20,367 bases of DNA. It comes from an uncultured bacterium (GTDB taxonomy: Bacteria; Bacillota; Clostridia; Lachnospirales; Lachnospiraceae). This document shows, piece after piece, positions 7,194 through 15,434 of the stretch. Made by a program: the position numbers and the translations under genes. The notes below the pieces were generated by a model, which saw nothing but the letters and a program-made list of their open reading frames with translations, did not search any database and was not told the origin of the DNA. The DNA is taken from contig CAJMON010000058.1 of NCBI GenBank assembly GCA_905214955.1, positions 1-20,367 on the forward strand. The letters are read 5' to 3'. Position 1 is the first letter of the stretch, and the number at the start of each line of letters is the position of its first letter.

Positions 7194-8129
7194 TTATGCC
7201 ATATGGGCTTCTATCCAGTGGTGAATATCCTGAAAGACCGTTTCCCTATCGGTTTCTTTTAAGATTTCATGCCGGTCTTTCTCGTAAAGCTTCAGGGAAA
7301 TGTCTGTGACACCGGCTTTTTTCATACTGTCTGCCGCCTTCTTGACCCCTTTTCCAAAATCGCCTACCGGATCGTCTTCTCCTGCCACGAACAGCACTGG
7401 AAGATCCTTTGGCATATGGGCCACATATTCTGGGGAAGCAATCTTATACAGACCGGCAAACATATTGTAATAACCATTCAGTGTAAAGCGGAAGGTGCAG
7501 GCCGGATCAGCCAGATAACGGTCCACTTCCGCTTCTTCTTTGGAGAGCCAGTCTTTCTCTGTTCTGGGATTTTTCAGCCACCGATTATATCCTCCAAACG
7601 CCATTCGGTCAATGAGTACGCTCCGGTAATGCCATCCAAAAATTCCTGCCATCACCTTTGTCAGAGCCATGCCTGCCCAGGATTCCATCCTGCTGTGCCA
7701 ACCCGTTCCAGAAATAATGGCACCTTTCAGTTCTGCTCCATAGCTGCACAGATACTGTCTTGCCAGGAAGGAGCCCATGCTGTGGCCCAAAAGAAAATAC
7801 GGCACCTGGGGATATTCCAGAATCATTTTCTTCTGGAGAGTGTGCATATCCTGAATCACTGCCCGGTTTCCTTCTTCTTCAGCAAAAAATCCCCAGTCTT
7901 CTGTAGAAACAACGGATTTTCCATGGCCCAAATGGTCATTGCCCACTGTCACAATACCATATTCTGCAAGATATCCTGCAAATTCTTCATACCGTTCTAT
8001 GTGCTCCACCATGCCATGGGCAATCTGCAGCACTGCACGCACCGACTGGTCTGCCGGTTTCCAGGCAATCGCCCGGATTTTCGTTCTTCCATCTCTGGAA
8101 AGATAGGTAAATTCCTCTTTTTCGTACAT
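7194..8129 (-). CDS. Alpha/beta hydrolase, monoacylglycerol lipase-like (serine aminopeptidase S33 / Hydrolase_4)
   Basis: A 311-residue alpha/beta hydrolase expected to cleave an ester bond, probably of monoacylglycerol or lysophospholipid. The oxyanion-side motif IAHGMVEHIERY is at residues 37-48, the nucleophile is Ser117 in GHSMGS, the acid is Asp253 (GEDDPVGD), and the base is His287 (KDRHEILKE). This is the domain layout of Hydrolase_4/monoglyceride lipases. No signal peptide is present, so it should be cytoplasmic. The ATG at 8129 has AAAGGA about 8 bases upstream; the frame extends to an ATG at 8156 without a usable ribosome binding site. It is divergent from the ROK gene and convergent with the DUF624 gene, so it appears to be a single-gene unit. 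Substrate assignment is by family only. Confidence 0.9.
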   Translation of the reverse strand: MYEKEEFTYLSRDGRTKIRAIAWKPADQSVRAVLQIAHGMVEHIERYEEFAGYLAEYGIVTVGNDHLGHGKSVVSTEDWGFFAEEEGNRAVIQDMHTLQKKMILEYPQVPYFLLGHSMGSFLARQYLCSYGAELKGAIISGTGWHSRMESWAGMALTKVMAGIFGWHYRSVLIDRMAFGGYNRWLKNPRTEKDWLSKEEAEVDRYLADPACTFRFTLNGYYNMFAGLYKIASPEYVAHMPKDLPVLFVAGEDDPVGDFGKGVKKAADSMKKAGVTDISLKLYEKDRHEILKETDRETVFQDIHHWIEAHMA

Positions 8130-8206
8130 TCTAAGTTCCTTTCTCTGCCTGCTCATACCTTTCGCACAACAATTTTTTTAATTTTCCTGTTTTTTCGTGA
8201 GATTTA

Positions 8207-8215
8207 TGCTATAAT
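8207..8215 (+). promoter_or_regulatory. Extended -10 promoter upstream of the ROK gene
   Basis: TGCTATAAT: a perfect TATAAT (8210-8215) with the extended -10 TG one base upstream. The -35 region (about 8187-8193) is T-rich and weak. A transcript from here would run through the palindromic element at 8244-8410 before reaching the ROK gene. Confidence 0.5.
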
Positions 8216-8225
8216 CATTAGTATA

Positions 8226-8254
8226 TTGATTAAACTATTGCAGACTAGTATAGT
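8226..8254 (+). promoter_or_regulatory. Second candidate ROK promoter whose -10 lies in the palindromic element
   Basis: TTGATT (8226-8231), 17-base spacer, TATAGT (8249-8254). The -10 box is formed by the left end of the palindromic element. If used, transcription would start inside that element. Confidence 0.4.
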
Positions 8255-8410
8255 GAAAATTAAGTATCTATTATATTGGCGCAGGATGATTTCTTCATAT
8301 GCAAGGCGGAGGAATGAGGCGTAGCGGTGGCTGCGCTGATTGACGACAACGCAGCAGATGAAAAATCAGACAAGTCAATATGGCGGTTACTTAATATTCA
8401 CTGTACTAGT
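8244..8410. repeat. MITE-like palindromic element, about 167 bp
   Basis: ACTAGT stands at both ends (8244-8249 and 8405-8410). The next ~18 bases match as inverted repeats with two differences (left 8250-8266, right 8388-8404, both containing ATTAAGTA when read inwards). Weaker matching continues inwards as ATATTG, GATTT and TTCAT blocks to about 40-50 bases from each end. The centre is GC-richer and codes for nothing plausible. ACTAGT is itself palindromic, so it may be a target-site duplication or part of the terminal repeats. The size, terminal inverted repeats and absence of a gene resemble a miniature inverted-repeat element. It sits between the ROK promoter region and its ribosome binding site (8415-8421). 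Confidence 0.75.
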
Positions 8411-8427
8411 GTCAGAAGGAGGCCGCT

Positions 8428-9612
8428 ATGCTCACTGGAAGCAAAGAACTGATCCGTGATATCAATTCTCATCTTGTGCTGGAAACCATTGTCAACAATG
8501 GTCCTGTTTCCAGAGCGGATCTTTCCAAAATGCTGGGGCTTACCAAAGCCACCATTTCCTCTCTGGTACAGCTTCTTATTGAAGAAGGACTGGTCATTGA
8601 GATCGGAAGTGCCCAGACAGAAAAGGGACGCAAGCCCATCCTTCTGGATCTGAACCAGCGGGAAGGCCATGTAATTTCCCTGGATCTGAGTGTAGATACC
8701 ATTACGGTTCTTACCTGTGACTTAAGAGGCACCCACTGCCGTCTGCGCCAGTATCCCAACAATGCAAAAGAGCAGGGGATTCTTCAGCTTCTTGTGGAAA
8801 TCATCCGCAAGACCCTGGATGAACTGCCTCCTGTGACCTGCGGCATTGCCGGTATCAGCATCGGCCTTCACGGAGTGGTTCACGAAAACCAGGCTGTTTT
8901 CACTCCCTATTATTCCCTTGGCGGTGTAGATCTCACTGCCAGACTTCAGGAAATCTTCGGCATTCCTGTTTTCATGGAAAATGAAGCAAACCTTTCTGTA
9001 TTGGGCGAGCGGACTTTTTCTTTCAACTACCCGAATATGATCAACATCAGCGTCCACTCCGGAATCGGTCTTGGCATTCTCATTGATGACAAGCTTTATA
9101 CTGGCAAAAATGGATACGCCGGTGAGTTTGGCCATACCATCGTAGTGCCAAATGGCCGTCCCTGCCCCTGCGGAAACCTGGGCTGTATTGAGCAGTACGC
9201 TTCTGAGCGGGCTATCTTAAGAGATCTCTCCCTGAAAAAGGGCCGCCGGATTTCTCTGGAAGAATTCATCCGGCTGTACAACCTGCAGGACGTTGAGACT
9301 CTTGCCGCCATTGAAGATTTTATCCTCTATATGGGAATTGCCATCAACAATATTCTGAATACTTTCAACCCGGATGCCATTGTCATCAACAGTTCTTTTA
9401 CGATTTATCTGAAAGGCATCACGGAACGCCTGTATGCCTCTTTGCAGAACCGTATGGACAAATACTGCACCCTTCTGCCTTCCGGTCTGCAGGACACCGC
9501 CATTTTACTTGGCGGCGCCTGTGTAGTGATCAAACATTTTCTTGGAATCGAAAAGCTTTCTCTCAGCCCTCCGGCTGACGCTTCTCTTCTTCCTCAGAAA
9601 CGGGAGTTCTAA
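8428..9612 (+). CDS. ROK-family transcriptional regulator
   Basis: A 394-residue repressor-type ROK protein (NagC/XylR group). A winged helix-turn-helix spans residues 12-75 (VSRADLSKMLGLTKATISSL) and the ROK sugar-binding domain about 80-375. The zinc site HTIV plus CPCGNLGCIEQYAS (His236, Cys246, Cys248, Cys253) is intact. The kinase ATP-binding motif is degenerate (residues 85-92 are LDLSVDTI instead of a DxGGT type) and the catalytic Asp of NDAN-type kinases is Glu187 in ENEAN, so it should sense a sugar without phosphorylating it. The start at 8428 has AAGGAGG six bases upstream. It converges on the GH127/GH42 genes, which are its likeliest targets. Confidence 0.94.
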   Translation: MLTGSKELIRDINSHLVLETIVNNGPVSRADLSKMLGLTKATISSLVQLLIEEGLVIEIGSAQTEKGRKPILLDLNQREGHVISLDLSVDTITVLTCDLRGTHCRLRQYPNNAKEQGILQLLVEIIRKTLDELPPVTCGIAGISIGLHGVVHENQAVFTPYYSLGGVDLTARLQEIFGIPVFMENEANLSVLGERTFSFNYPNMINISVHSGIGLGILIDDKLYTGKNGYAGEFGHTIVVPNGRPCPCGNLGCIEQYASERAILRDLSLKKGRRISLEEFIRLYNLQDVETLAAIEDFILYMGIAINNILNTFNPDAIVINSSFTIYLKGITERLYASLQNRMDKYCTLLPSGLQDTAILLGGACVVIKHFLGIEKLSLSPPADASLLPQKREF

Positions 9613-11560
9613 AGAGTACCGGCAGGAAAATCCGCATTTCTCCAAATGCCCGGTTGTCCCAGGCAAAGCAGGGAATGAGACGCACAGGAATCTTGGAAAA
9701 GCCTTTAACGCACAGCGGCTCATACAGTGCTCCCGGCGTATGGGATGCATACTGAATCCGTTCTCCCGTTCCCTCCAATGCCACCAGGCTCTGTCCTTCT
9801 ATGGTCATGGACACCGGTGCCAGCTTCACATCTGCTGGAAGATATACCTGGGAAAGCGGCACGTCTCCCATGTCTGCACTTTCCATGCAGTACACCAGAG
9901 GCCCCCTCTGTACCGCTGCCTGGCCGCTGTCTTCCTCCACATAGGAATGAGCCTGCATCAATACCGCTTCCATTTCCAGAGTCAGCCGAATTTCCATCTT
10001 TTCTTTTCCGGACAGATCCATGGCATAAAAACCCTGCTCCGTCTGTGTGATCTGTTTCTTTTTTCCATCCGATTCTACAAATGCATTCCGGCACCAGGCA
10101 GGGATCCGCATTTTTAACTGTACTGGAATTTCAGGCGTATGGTTTTCCACTTGAAAAACAATCTCCCCGTCATACGGATAGCCGGTTGTCTCCCGTACTA
10201 CAAGGTCTGCCCCGTTTTTCAAGGAAAACTGGGCCCTGCAGGACTCATACATGCCGGTGTAAATGCAGTCTTTCCCCTCCAGCCAGGCATATTCTGCAGC
10301 TTCCGCCAAGGTTCTGGCAAGGTTTGGCGGACAGCAGTAACTTAAAATATACTCGCTTCTGGTCAGGGGCCAGATCAGCTCATAGGGCAGTTCGTTTTCT
10401 CTGCGCAGCATATTCTCATAGAAAAACTTCTTTCCATCCAGGCTCACCGCTGCCAGAACGGTATTCAGCATGGCCTTTTCCAGAATATCGAAGTATTCCC
10501 CCTTCTGCTCCAGCTGGAACATCCGGTAAGCCCACATCACAAGCCCTGCAGCTGCACAAGTCTCATTGTACGCAGTGGTATTGGGCAGCTGGTATTCATA
10601 TCCGTAAGCCTGGTGAATCAGCTGATGATGAAAGAAATTCCCATAGGGAGACGCGCCATTGTACAGTGCTCCGCAGCCTCCGGTGATGTAAAGCTTGGTA
10701 TCCACCAGATTTCTCCATACCTTATCTAAGACACTCCGGTATTCCGGATGAGCTTCCTCCAGACACAGATCTGCCGTTCCTGCATATAGATAGTTGGCCC
10801 GGACGGCATGTCCAATGATCTTTTCATGATCTTTTAAGGGAATCCGGTCCTGGTTGTCATCCATGCCTTCTTTTACGCTGTCTCTCAGTTCAATGGCTCT
10901 TCTGGCCAGATCCAGGTATTGTTTCTTTCCGGTAACCCGGTACAGCTCTAACAGGCCCATGTAGTGGGATGGGCAGACGGCTGTCTTGACTTCGCCCTTT
11001 CTGGCGCTCTCCTCATACATTCTATCCAGATAATCTGCTGCATTCTCTGCAATTTTTAAGAAAGAATCCCGGCCGGTCAGCCGTTTATAAAGTGCGGCTG
11101 CGGTAAATAAATGGCCGAAATTGTACACTTCGAAATCATTGATGTCCGCAAATCTGGCATCCCGCTTTCCTTCCCGCTCCGCAATGATCTGCTTGGTAGA
11201 AAGGTAGCCGTCCGGCTGCTGTGCCTTTCCAATCAGTGCCACATACGCTTCCAGCTGATCCAATAGATTCTGGTCCTTCTCCTCCACTGCCACATACATG
11301 GCAGCTTCCATCCATTTATAAAAGTCTCCGTCTCCAAAGTCTGTCCCTGCAAAGCTTCCTTCGGACTCTCCTGCACAGATCCGGAAATTCTCTACCACAT
11401 GGCTGATATCCGCTGCTTCAAACATCTTCTGCAGCTGCACAATGGTTTTTCTGGCATTGCGCCTGGTGACATCCTTCCAGAAGCCTTCCTCCTGGGTGAT
11501 TTTTTCAAACTCAAGCGGCCATGCCCCTGCCTGCGGCGATCTGGCTGTATCTGTCAGCAT
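9563..11560 (-). CDS. Glycoside hydrolase family 127, beta-L-arabinofuranosidase-like
   Basis: A 665-residue GH127 (formerly DUF1680) protein; the characterised family members release L-arabinofuranose from plant glycans by a Cys-based retaining mechanism with zinc. The (alpha/alpha)6 barrel covers about residues 15-430 and beta-sandwich domains the rest. The zinc site is intact: Glu333 and Cys335 (AYNETCA), Cys409 and Cys410 (SYCCPPN), Cys409 being the expected nucleophile. At 16 residues before Glu333, where I recall the Bifidobacterium HypBA1 acid/base Glu322, this protein has Gln317 (HQAYGYEYQLPN). There is no signal peptide, so it works on imported oligosaccharides. It follows the GH42 gene after 138 bases and its 3' end overlaps the ROK gene by 50 bp. 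GGGGGA precedes the ATG at 11560. Confidence 0.93.
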   Translation of the reverse strand: MLTDTARSPQAGAWPLEFEKITQEEGFWKDVTRRNARKTIVQLQKMFEAADISHVVENFRICAGESEGSFAGTDFGDGDFYKWMEAAMYVAVEEKDQNLLDQLEAYVALIGKAQQPDGYLSTKQIIAEREGKRDARFADINDFEVYNFGHLFTAAALYKRLTGRDSFLKIAENAADYLDRMYEESARKGEVKTAVCPSHYMGLLELYRVTGKKQYLDLARRAIELRDSVKEGMDDNQDRIPLKDHEKIIGHAVRANYLYAGTADLCLEEAHPEYRSVLDKVWRNLVDTKLYITGGCGALYNGASPYGNFFHHQLIHQAYGYEYQLPNTTAYNETCAAAGLVMWAYRMFQLEQKGEYFDILEKAMLNTVLAAVSLDGKKFFYENMLRRENELPYELIWPLTRSEYILSYCCPPNLARTLAEAAEYAWLEGKDCIYTGMYESCRAQFSLKNGADLVVRETTGYPYDGEIVFQVENHTPEIPVQLKMRIPAWCRNAFVESDGKKKQITQTEQGFYAMDLSGKEKMEIRLTLEMEAVLMQAHSYVEEDSGQAAVQRGPLVYCMESADMGDVPLSQVYLPADVKLAPVSMTIEGQSLVALEGTGERIQYASHTPGALYEPLCVKGFSKIPVRLIPCFAWDNRAFGEMRIFLPVLFRTPVSEEEEKRQPEG

Positions 11561-11698
11561 TTTGTATTCCCCCCTGTTTTCCTATGGTGTCAAAACACCC
11601 CTGTTAATCTCTATACGGAGCATCCTCCGCTTCCGTTCTTACTATCTCCTATCGTATCACAAACTTTTGTTCTATGTGCACCATCTGGTGTGACATTT

Positions 11699-13708
11699 TT
11701 ATAAAATTTCCAGCTTCAACACCGCCACATCCCTTGGCCCCAGGCAGACCTCCTTTTCTGCCGCGCCACCTTTTAACAGATTCTTCCACGTGCCTTTGGG
11801 CAGCAGGATTCTTTTTTCTTCTGTGGTGTGGTTCAGGAAAAAGAAGAAGCTTCCATGTGCGTTCTCCCTCTGGGTGATCTCCACACCCTCCTGATGGGGA
11901 AACAAGGACTGGATGCCTGCTTCCAGGCACATGCGGGCGGTGAGTTTTTCAAGGAATACATCTTCCGGCAGAGTTCCCAGATAATAGGCTTTTCCTTTTC
12001 CATAGGAATGTTCTGTAACGCAGGGTTCTCCGGCATAAAAATCTTTTTCATAGGTGCCAAGTGCCTTCGCCCCCTCCAGTCTCAGCCGGTCGCACAGAAA
12101 ACTGCTCTCGTACACTTTCCCGGTTTCCGGGATGACAATGCCGTTTCGCTCTTCTGGAAACAGGGCGTCCGTTTCCTCCACCCACAGTCCGAACACTTCC
12201 CTTAATGGTCCTGGATAGGCTCCAAAAATGCACCGGTCTGTCTCATCTGCCACACCGGTCATATAAGTTCCAAGGAGAATCCCTCCTTCTTTTACAAAAG
12301 TTTTCAGCTTTTCTGCCAGCCCCTCTTTCATCATATAGGCAAGAGGCGCTGCCAGCACTTTGTATTTGGAAAAATCTCCCTCATATTTCACCATGTCCAC
12401 GGCAATTCCTGCCTGGTAAAATGCCCTGTAATAATGGCTCACCTGGGCTAGATAATCCATGTCTTTGGTTGGGCCGCTGCAAAGCTCCAGCGCCCACCAG
12501 CTGTCCCAGTCAAACAGAATTCCCACCTCTGACCACGTTCTGGCATCCAAAAGCTGTCCTCCAAGGCTGTGAAGTTCCCCTCCCAGGGACTTCATTTCCT
12601 GAAAAATCCGGGTATCATTTCTTCCTGAATGAGAAATCAGTGCTCCGTGAAACTTTTCCTGGCCGCCAACAGACTGGCGCATCTGGAAATATAAGGCACT
12701 GTCTGCACCGTGGGCAATACCCTGATAAGCCAGCAGGCGCACTTCCCCTGGACGTTTCAGTTTATTGTAAGGCTGCCAGTTCTGCTGGTTGGGCGACTGC
12801 TCCGCCACCATATAAGAAGCCCCGTCTTTTAAGCCCCGCATAATGTCATGCTTCATGGCCGGTATTGCAGGGTCCTGTCCCGGTGCCGGATAATTGTCCC
12901 AGGCTGCAATGTCCATGTGCCTGGTCAGCTGAAACTGGTTCAGTTTTTTGATGAATCCAGAAATGTTGCTGAATACTGGAATGTCCGGAGTGATTTTCTG
13001 CAGAACCTCCGCTTCATTTAAGAAGCATTCTTCTGTAGTATCTGTGACAAACCGTTGATAATCCAGCTGTTTTGCCGGAAAGAACTTGTCATCATCATTG
13101 CGGTCTGTGGGAAGCATAATGGTATCAAAATCATACACCGTTCTTCCCCAGAACGCCGTATTCCACTTTTCATTTAAATGTTCCGTTGTCCCATATTTCT
13201 TTTTCAGCCAGGACCGGAACTTTCTCTCACAGTTCTCACAGTGGCAGAAGGTGCTGTATTCATTGGCCACATGCCAAGCCGCAAGTCCTGGAAAATCTTT
13301 GTACCGTCTGGCCATCTCTCCTGCCAGCGCCGCTGCACGCTCCCGGTACTTTTCACTGTTGACGCAGTAAAAATTCCGCATTCCGTGCGTCCGTTTCAGT
13401 CCGTTGTTGTCCACAGGAAGAATCTCCGGATATTTTTTGCTCATCCACTCCGGCTGGGCAGCCGTGGAGGTTGCCAGGCATACCGAAATCCCGTGTTCCC
13501 AGATCATGTCCAGAATCCGGTCCAGCCATTCAAACTGGTAAACACCCTCTTCCGGCTCCAGTTTTGCCCAGGAAAATACAGGAAGTGCCACATAATTTAT
13601 GTGGCACTCTTGAAAATATTCCATATCTTTCCGGATCGTGGCTTCATCCCACTGATCTGGATTGTAATCTCCCCCAAAATAAAGTTCCCGCCGTTTCTGC
13701 CCCTTCAT
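11699..13708 (-). CDS. Glycoside hydrolase family 42 beta-galactosidase
   Basis: A 669-residue enzyme of normal GH42 length. It has a TIM-barrel A domain (about 1-390), a trimerisation B domain with glutamine-amidotransferase fold (about 395-600) and a small C-terminal beta domain. It opens with the family signature LYFGGDYNPDQW. The acid/base is Glu150 (WHVANEYS), the nucleophile Glu303 (MVAEQSPNQQNW), and the zinc cluster is Cys115, Cys155, Cys157 and Cys160 (CHCENC). There is no signal peptide: cytoplasmic cleavage of beta-galactosides or, in some GH42 members, alpha-L-arabinopyranosides. It starts 15 bases after rsmA with GAGAGGG upstream and no promoter space, so it is probably expressed from the metG-tatD-rsmA transcript. 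Pairing with GH127 suggests arabinogalactan side-chain use (inference). Confidence 0.95.
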   Translation of the reverse strand: MKGQKRRELYFGGDYNPDQWDEATIRKDMEYFQECHINYVALPVFSWAKLEPEEGVYQFEWLDRILDMIWEHGISVCLATSTAAQPEWMSKKYPEILPVDNNGLKRTHGMRNFYCVNSEKYRERAAALAGEMARRYKDFPGLAAWHVANEYSTFCHCENCERKFRSWLKKKYGTTEHLNEKWNTAFWGRTVYDFDTIMLPTDRNDDDKFFPAKQLDYQRFVTDTTEECFLNEAEVLQKITPDIPVFSNISGFIKKLNQFQLTRHMDIAAWDNYPAPGQDPAIPAMKHDIMRGLKDGASYMVAEQSPNQQNWQPYNKLKRPGEVRLLAYQGIAHGADSALYFQMRQSVGGQEKFHGALISHSGRNDTRIFQEMKSLGGELHSLGGQLLDARTWSEVGILFDWDSWWALELCSGPTKDMDYLAQVSHYYRAFYQAGIAVDMVKYEGDFSKYKVLAAPLAYMMKEGLAEKLKTFVKEGGILLGTYMTGVADETDRCIFGAYPGPLREVFGLWVEETDALFPEERNGIVIPETGKVYESSFLCDRLRLEGAKALGTYEKDFYAGEPCVTEHSYGKGKAYYLGTLPEDVFLEKLTARMCLEAGIQSLFPHQEGVEITQRENAHGSFFFFLNHTTEEKRILLPKGTWKNLLKGGAAEKEVCLGPRDVAVLKLEIL

Positions 13709-13723
13709 AAACCGCCCTCTCTT

Positions 13724-14596
13724 TCAGCTGTTTTTTACTTCTGCCAGAAGGTCTGACAACTTCGCAAACTGTTCCAGTGTCAGGGCCTCTCCCCGGACGC
13801 TGGGTGACAGACCCATTTTTTCAATGGCTTCTGCAATCTGTTCCTTTGTAAAAGAAAGCTCCTGGGAATTGTTCAGCCCATTCTGCAGAGTTTTTCTGCG
13901 CTGATTGAAGGATGCACGGATCAGTGCAAACATCAGCTTCTCATCCTTTGCTTTTACCGCAGGCTCGGCATAGCGGGTAAGACGGATCACCGCACTGCCT
14001 ACATTTGGCCGGGGCATAAAACAGTTTGGCGGCACATTGGCAGCCAGATAAGGCTCTGCATAATACTGCACTGCCAGGGAAAGCGCGCCGTAATCTTTGG
14101 TTCCAGGGCCTGCCTGCATCCGCATGGCCACTTCTTTCTGCACCATAACAGTAATGCTTTCAATGGGCACGCCGCCTTCAAACAATCCCATAATAATCGG
14201 AGTTGTAATATAATATGGCAAATTCGCCACAACTTTGATGGGCTTTCCTCCGTTGCGCTCCTTTGCCAGGGCTGCCAGATCCAGTTTCAGCACATCTTCG
14301 TTAATGATCTGCACATTATCATAAGCACTCAGTGTTTCCGACAGAATGGGAATCAGATTCCGGTCAATCTCCACGGCCGTGACTTCTCTGGCTGCTTCTG
14401 CCAGATATTGAGTCATAGTGCCGATGCCGGGACCGATTTCCAGGACAAAATCCTCTTTTGTGATCTCGGCTGCACTGATGATCTTATCCAGCACATGGGG
14501 ATCTATCAAAAAGTTCTGTCCGAATTTTTTCTGAAAAGTAAACTGGTGCTTTTTTAATACTTCTATTGTTGCCTGTGGATTTGATAATTTTTCCAT
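13724..14596 (-). CDS. rsmA: 16S rRNA (adenine1518/1519-N6)-dimethyltransferase (KsgA)
   Basis: A 290-residue SAM-dependent methyltransferase that dimethylates two adjacent adenines in the 3'-terminal helix of 16S rRNA during 30S maturation. It shows FGQNFLIDPHVL at residues 25-36, the SAM-binding loop LEIGPGIGTMT at about 53-63, an acidic motif II, and the adenine-binding motif NLPYYITTP at about 124-132. The C-terminal helical domain ends LAEVKNS. The ATG at 14596 has TAGGAGA upstream. It lies 37 bases after tatD, as in the conserved Firmicutes metG-tatD-(rnmV)-rsmA cluster; the RNase M5 gene rnmV, usually between them, is absent here. Confidence 0.97.
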   Translation of the reverse strand: MEKLSNPQATIEVLKKHQFTFQKKFGQNFLIDPHVLDKIISAAEITKEDFVLEIGPGIGTMTQYLAEAAREVTAVEIDRNLIPILSETLSAYDNVQIINEDVLKLDLAALAKERNGGKPIKVVANLPYYITTPIIMGLFEGGVPIESITVMVQKEVAMRMQAGPGTKDYGALSLAVQYYAEPYLAANVPPNCFMPRPNVGSAVIRLTRYAEPAVKAKDEKLMFALIRASFNQRRKTLQNGLNNSQELSFTKEQIAEAIEKMGLSPSVRGEALTLEQFAKLSDLLAEVKNS

Positions 14597-14633
14597 ATTC
14601 TCCTAAATTTCTTTCTGAACACAGGTGTATCGC

Positions 14634-15416
14634 CTATTGATTTTCGATTTCCCGGATCCGGTACATCCGCATGGCATTTTCCCATGTGGCCTGCTCTGCC
14701 TCTTCCCGGCTGATTCCTTTTAACTGGGCAATCATTTCCAGGACATAAGCAATGTTTCTGGAATCGTTGCGCTTTCCACGGAAGGGAACCGGGGAAAGAT
14801 ATGGGCAGTCTGTTTCGGTAAGAAGTCTGTCAAGAGGTGCATATTCCACCACTTCTTTTAAAACTCTGGCGTTTTTAAAAGTCACCACGCCGCCCACTCC
14901 AAGGTAATAGCCCATATTCAGGTAGTCTCTGGCCATTTCCTTGGAACCGGAATAACAATGGATCACGCCGCCGGTTTTTCCAGAATGCTCTGCTTTTAAA
15001 ATGTCAAAGGTGTCTTTTGCTGCTTCTCTGCTGTGGATGATGACCGGAAGACCTGCATCCTGTGCCATGTGCAGCTGTCTGACAAACCAGGTTTTCTGCA
15101 GGTCGTGGGATTCTTTGTCCCAGTAATAATCCAGGCCGATTTCTCCCACTGCCACAATTTTCTTTCTGTCACAGAGACTGCGCATCCAGGCAAGCTTTTC
15201 CTCATCTAAACTTCCCACATGATCCGGGTGGACGCCCACTGCACCGTAGAGAAACGGATAAGCTTCCGTCAGTTCCACGGTAGCCTGCACGCCTTCGAGG
15301 CTGGCTCCCACATTGACAATGTGGGAAATTCCTGCCTGATTCATCCCGGACAGAAGCGCTTCTCTGTCCGGGTCAAATGCCTCATCATCGTAATGGGCAT
15401 GGCTGTCAAATATCAT
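14634..15416 (-). CDS. tatD: TatD-family metal-dependent DNase
   Basis: A 260-residue TIM-barrel metallohydrolase of the TatD family, associated with DNA repair or nucleic-acid turnover in the cytoplasm. Visible metal-site motifs in order are DSHAHYDDEAFD (residues 4-15), VGEIGLDYYWD (about 91-101), IIHSREA (about 126-132), HCYSG (about 154-158) and TETDCPYLSPVPFRGKRN near 200-217. The ATG at 15416 has AGGAG eight bases upstream. It is separated from metG by 18 bases and from rsmA by 37, in the usual cluster order, so all three should share the T-box-controlled transcript. Confidence 0.96.
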   Translation of the reverse strand: MIFDSHAHYDDEAFDPDREALLSGMNQAGISHIVNVGASLEGVQATVELTEAYPFLYGAVGVHPDHVGSLDEEKLAWMRSLCDRKKIVAVGEIGLDYYWDKESHDLQKTWFVRQLHMAQDAGLPVIIHSREAAKDTFDILKAEHSGKTGGVIHCYSGSKEMARDYLNMGYYLGVGGVVTFKNARVLKEVVEYAPLDRLLTETDCPYLSPVPFRGKRNDSRNIAYVLEMIAQLKGISREEAEQATWENAMRMYRIREIENQ

Positions 15417-15434
15417 GCTGTCCGCTCCTGTCTT

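Noticed and set aside
7269..8324. 351-codon plus-strand open frame antisense to the alpha/beta hydrolase
   Set aside because: The hydrolase on the other strand has a complete catalytic triad and a ribosome binding site. The antisense product has no recognisable motif and looks like a shadow of codon bias.
9563..9578. Bidirectional terminator TCAGCC/GGCTGA between ROK and GH127
   Set aside because: The stem is only 6 bp, lies inside both coding regions, and lacks a clear T-tract on either side.
12205..12843. 212-codon plus-strand frame opposite GH42
   Set aside because: Shadow frame of a well-supported glycosidase; the product is Pro/Leu/Ser-rich and low in motifs.
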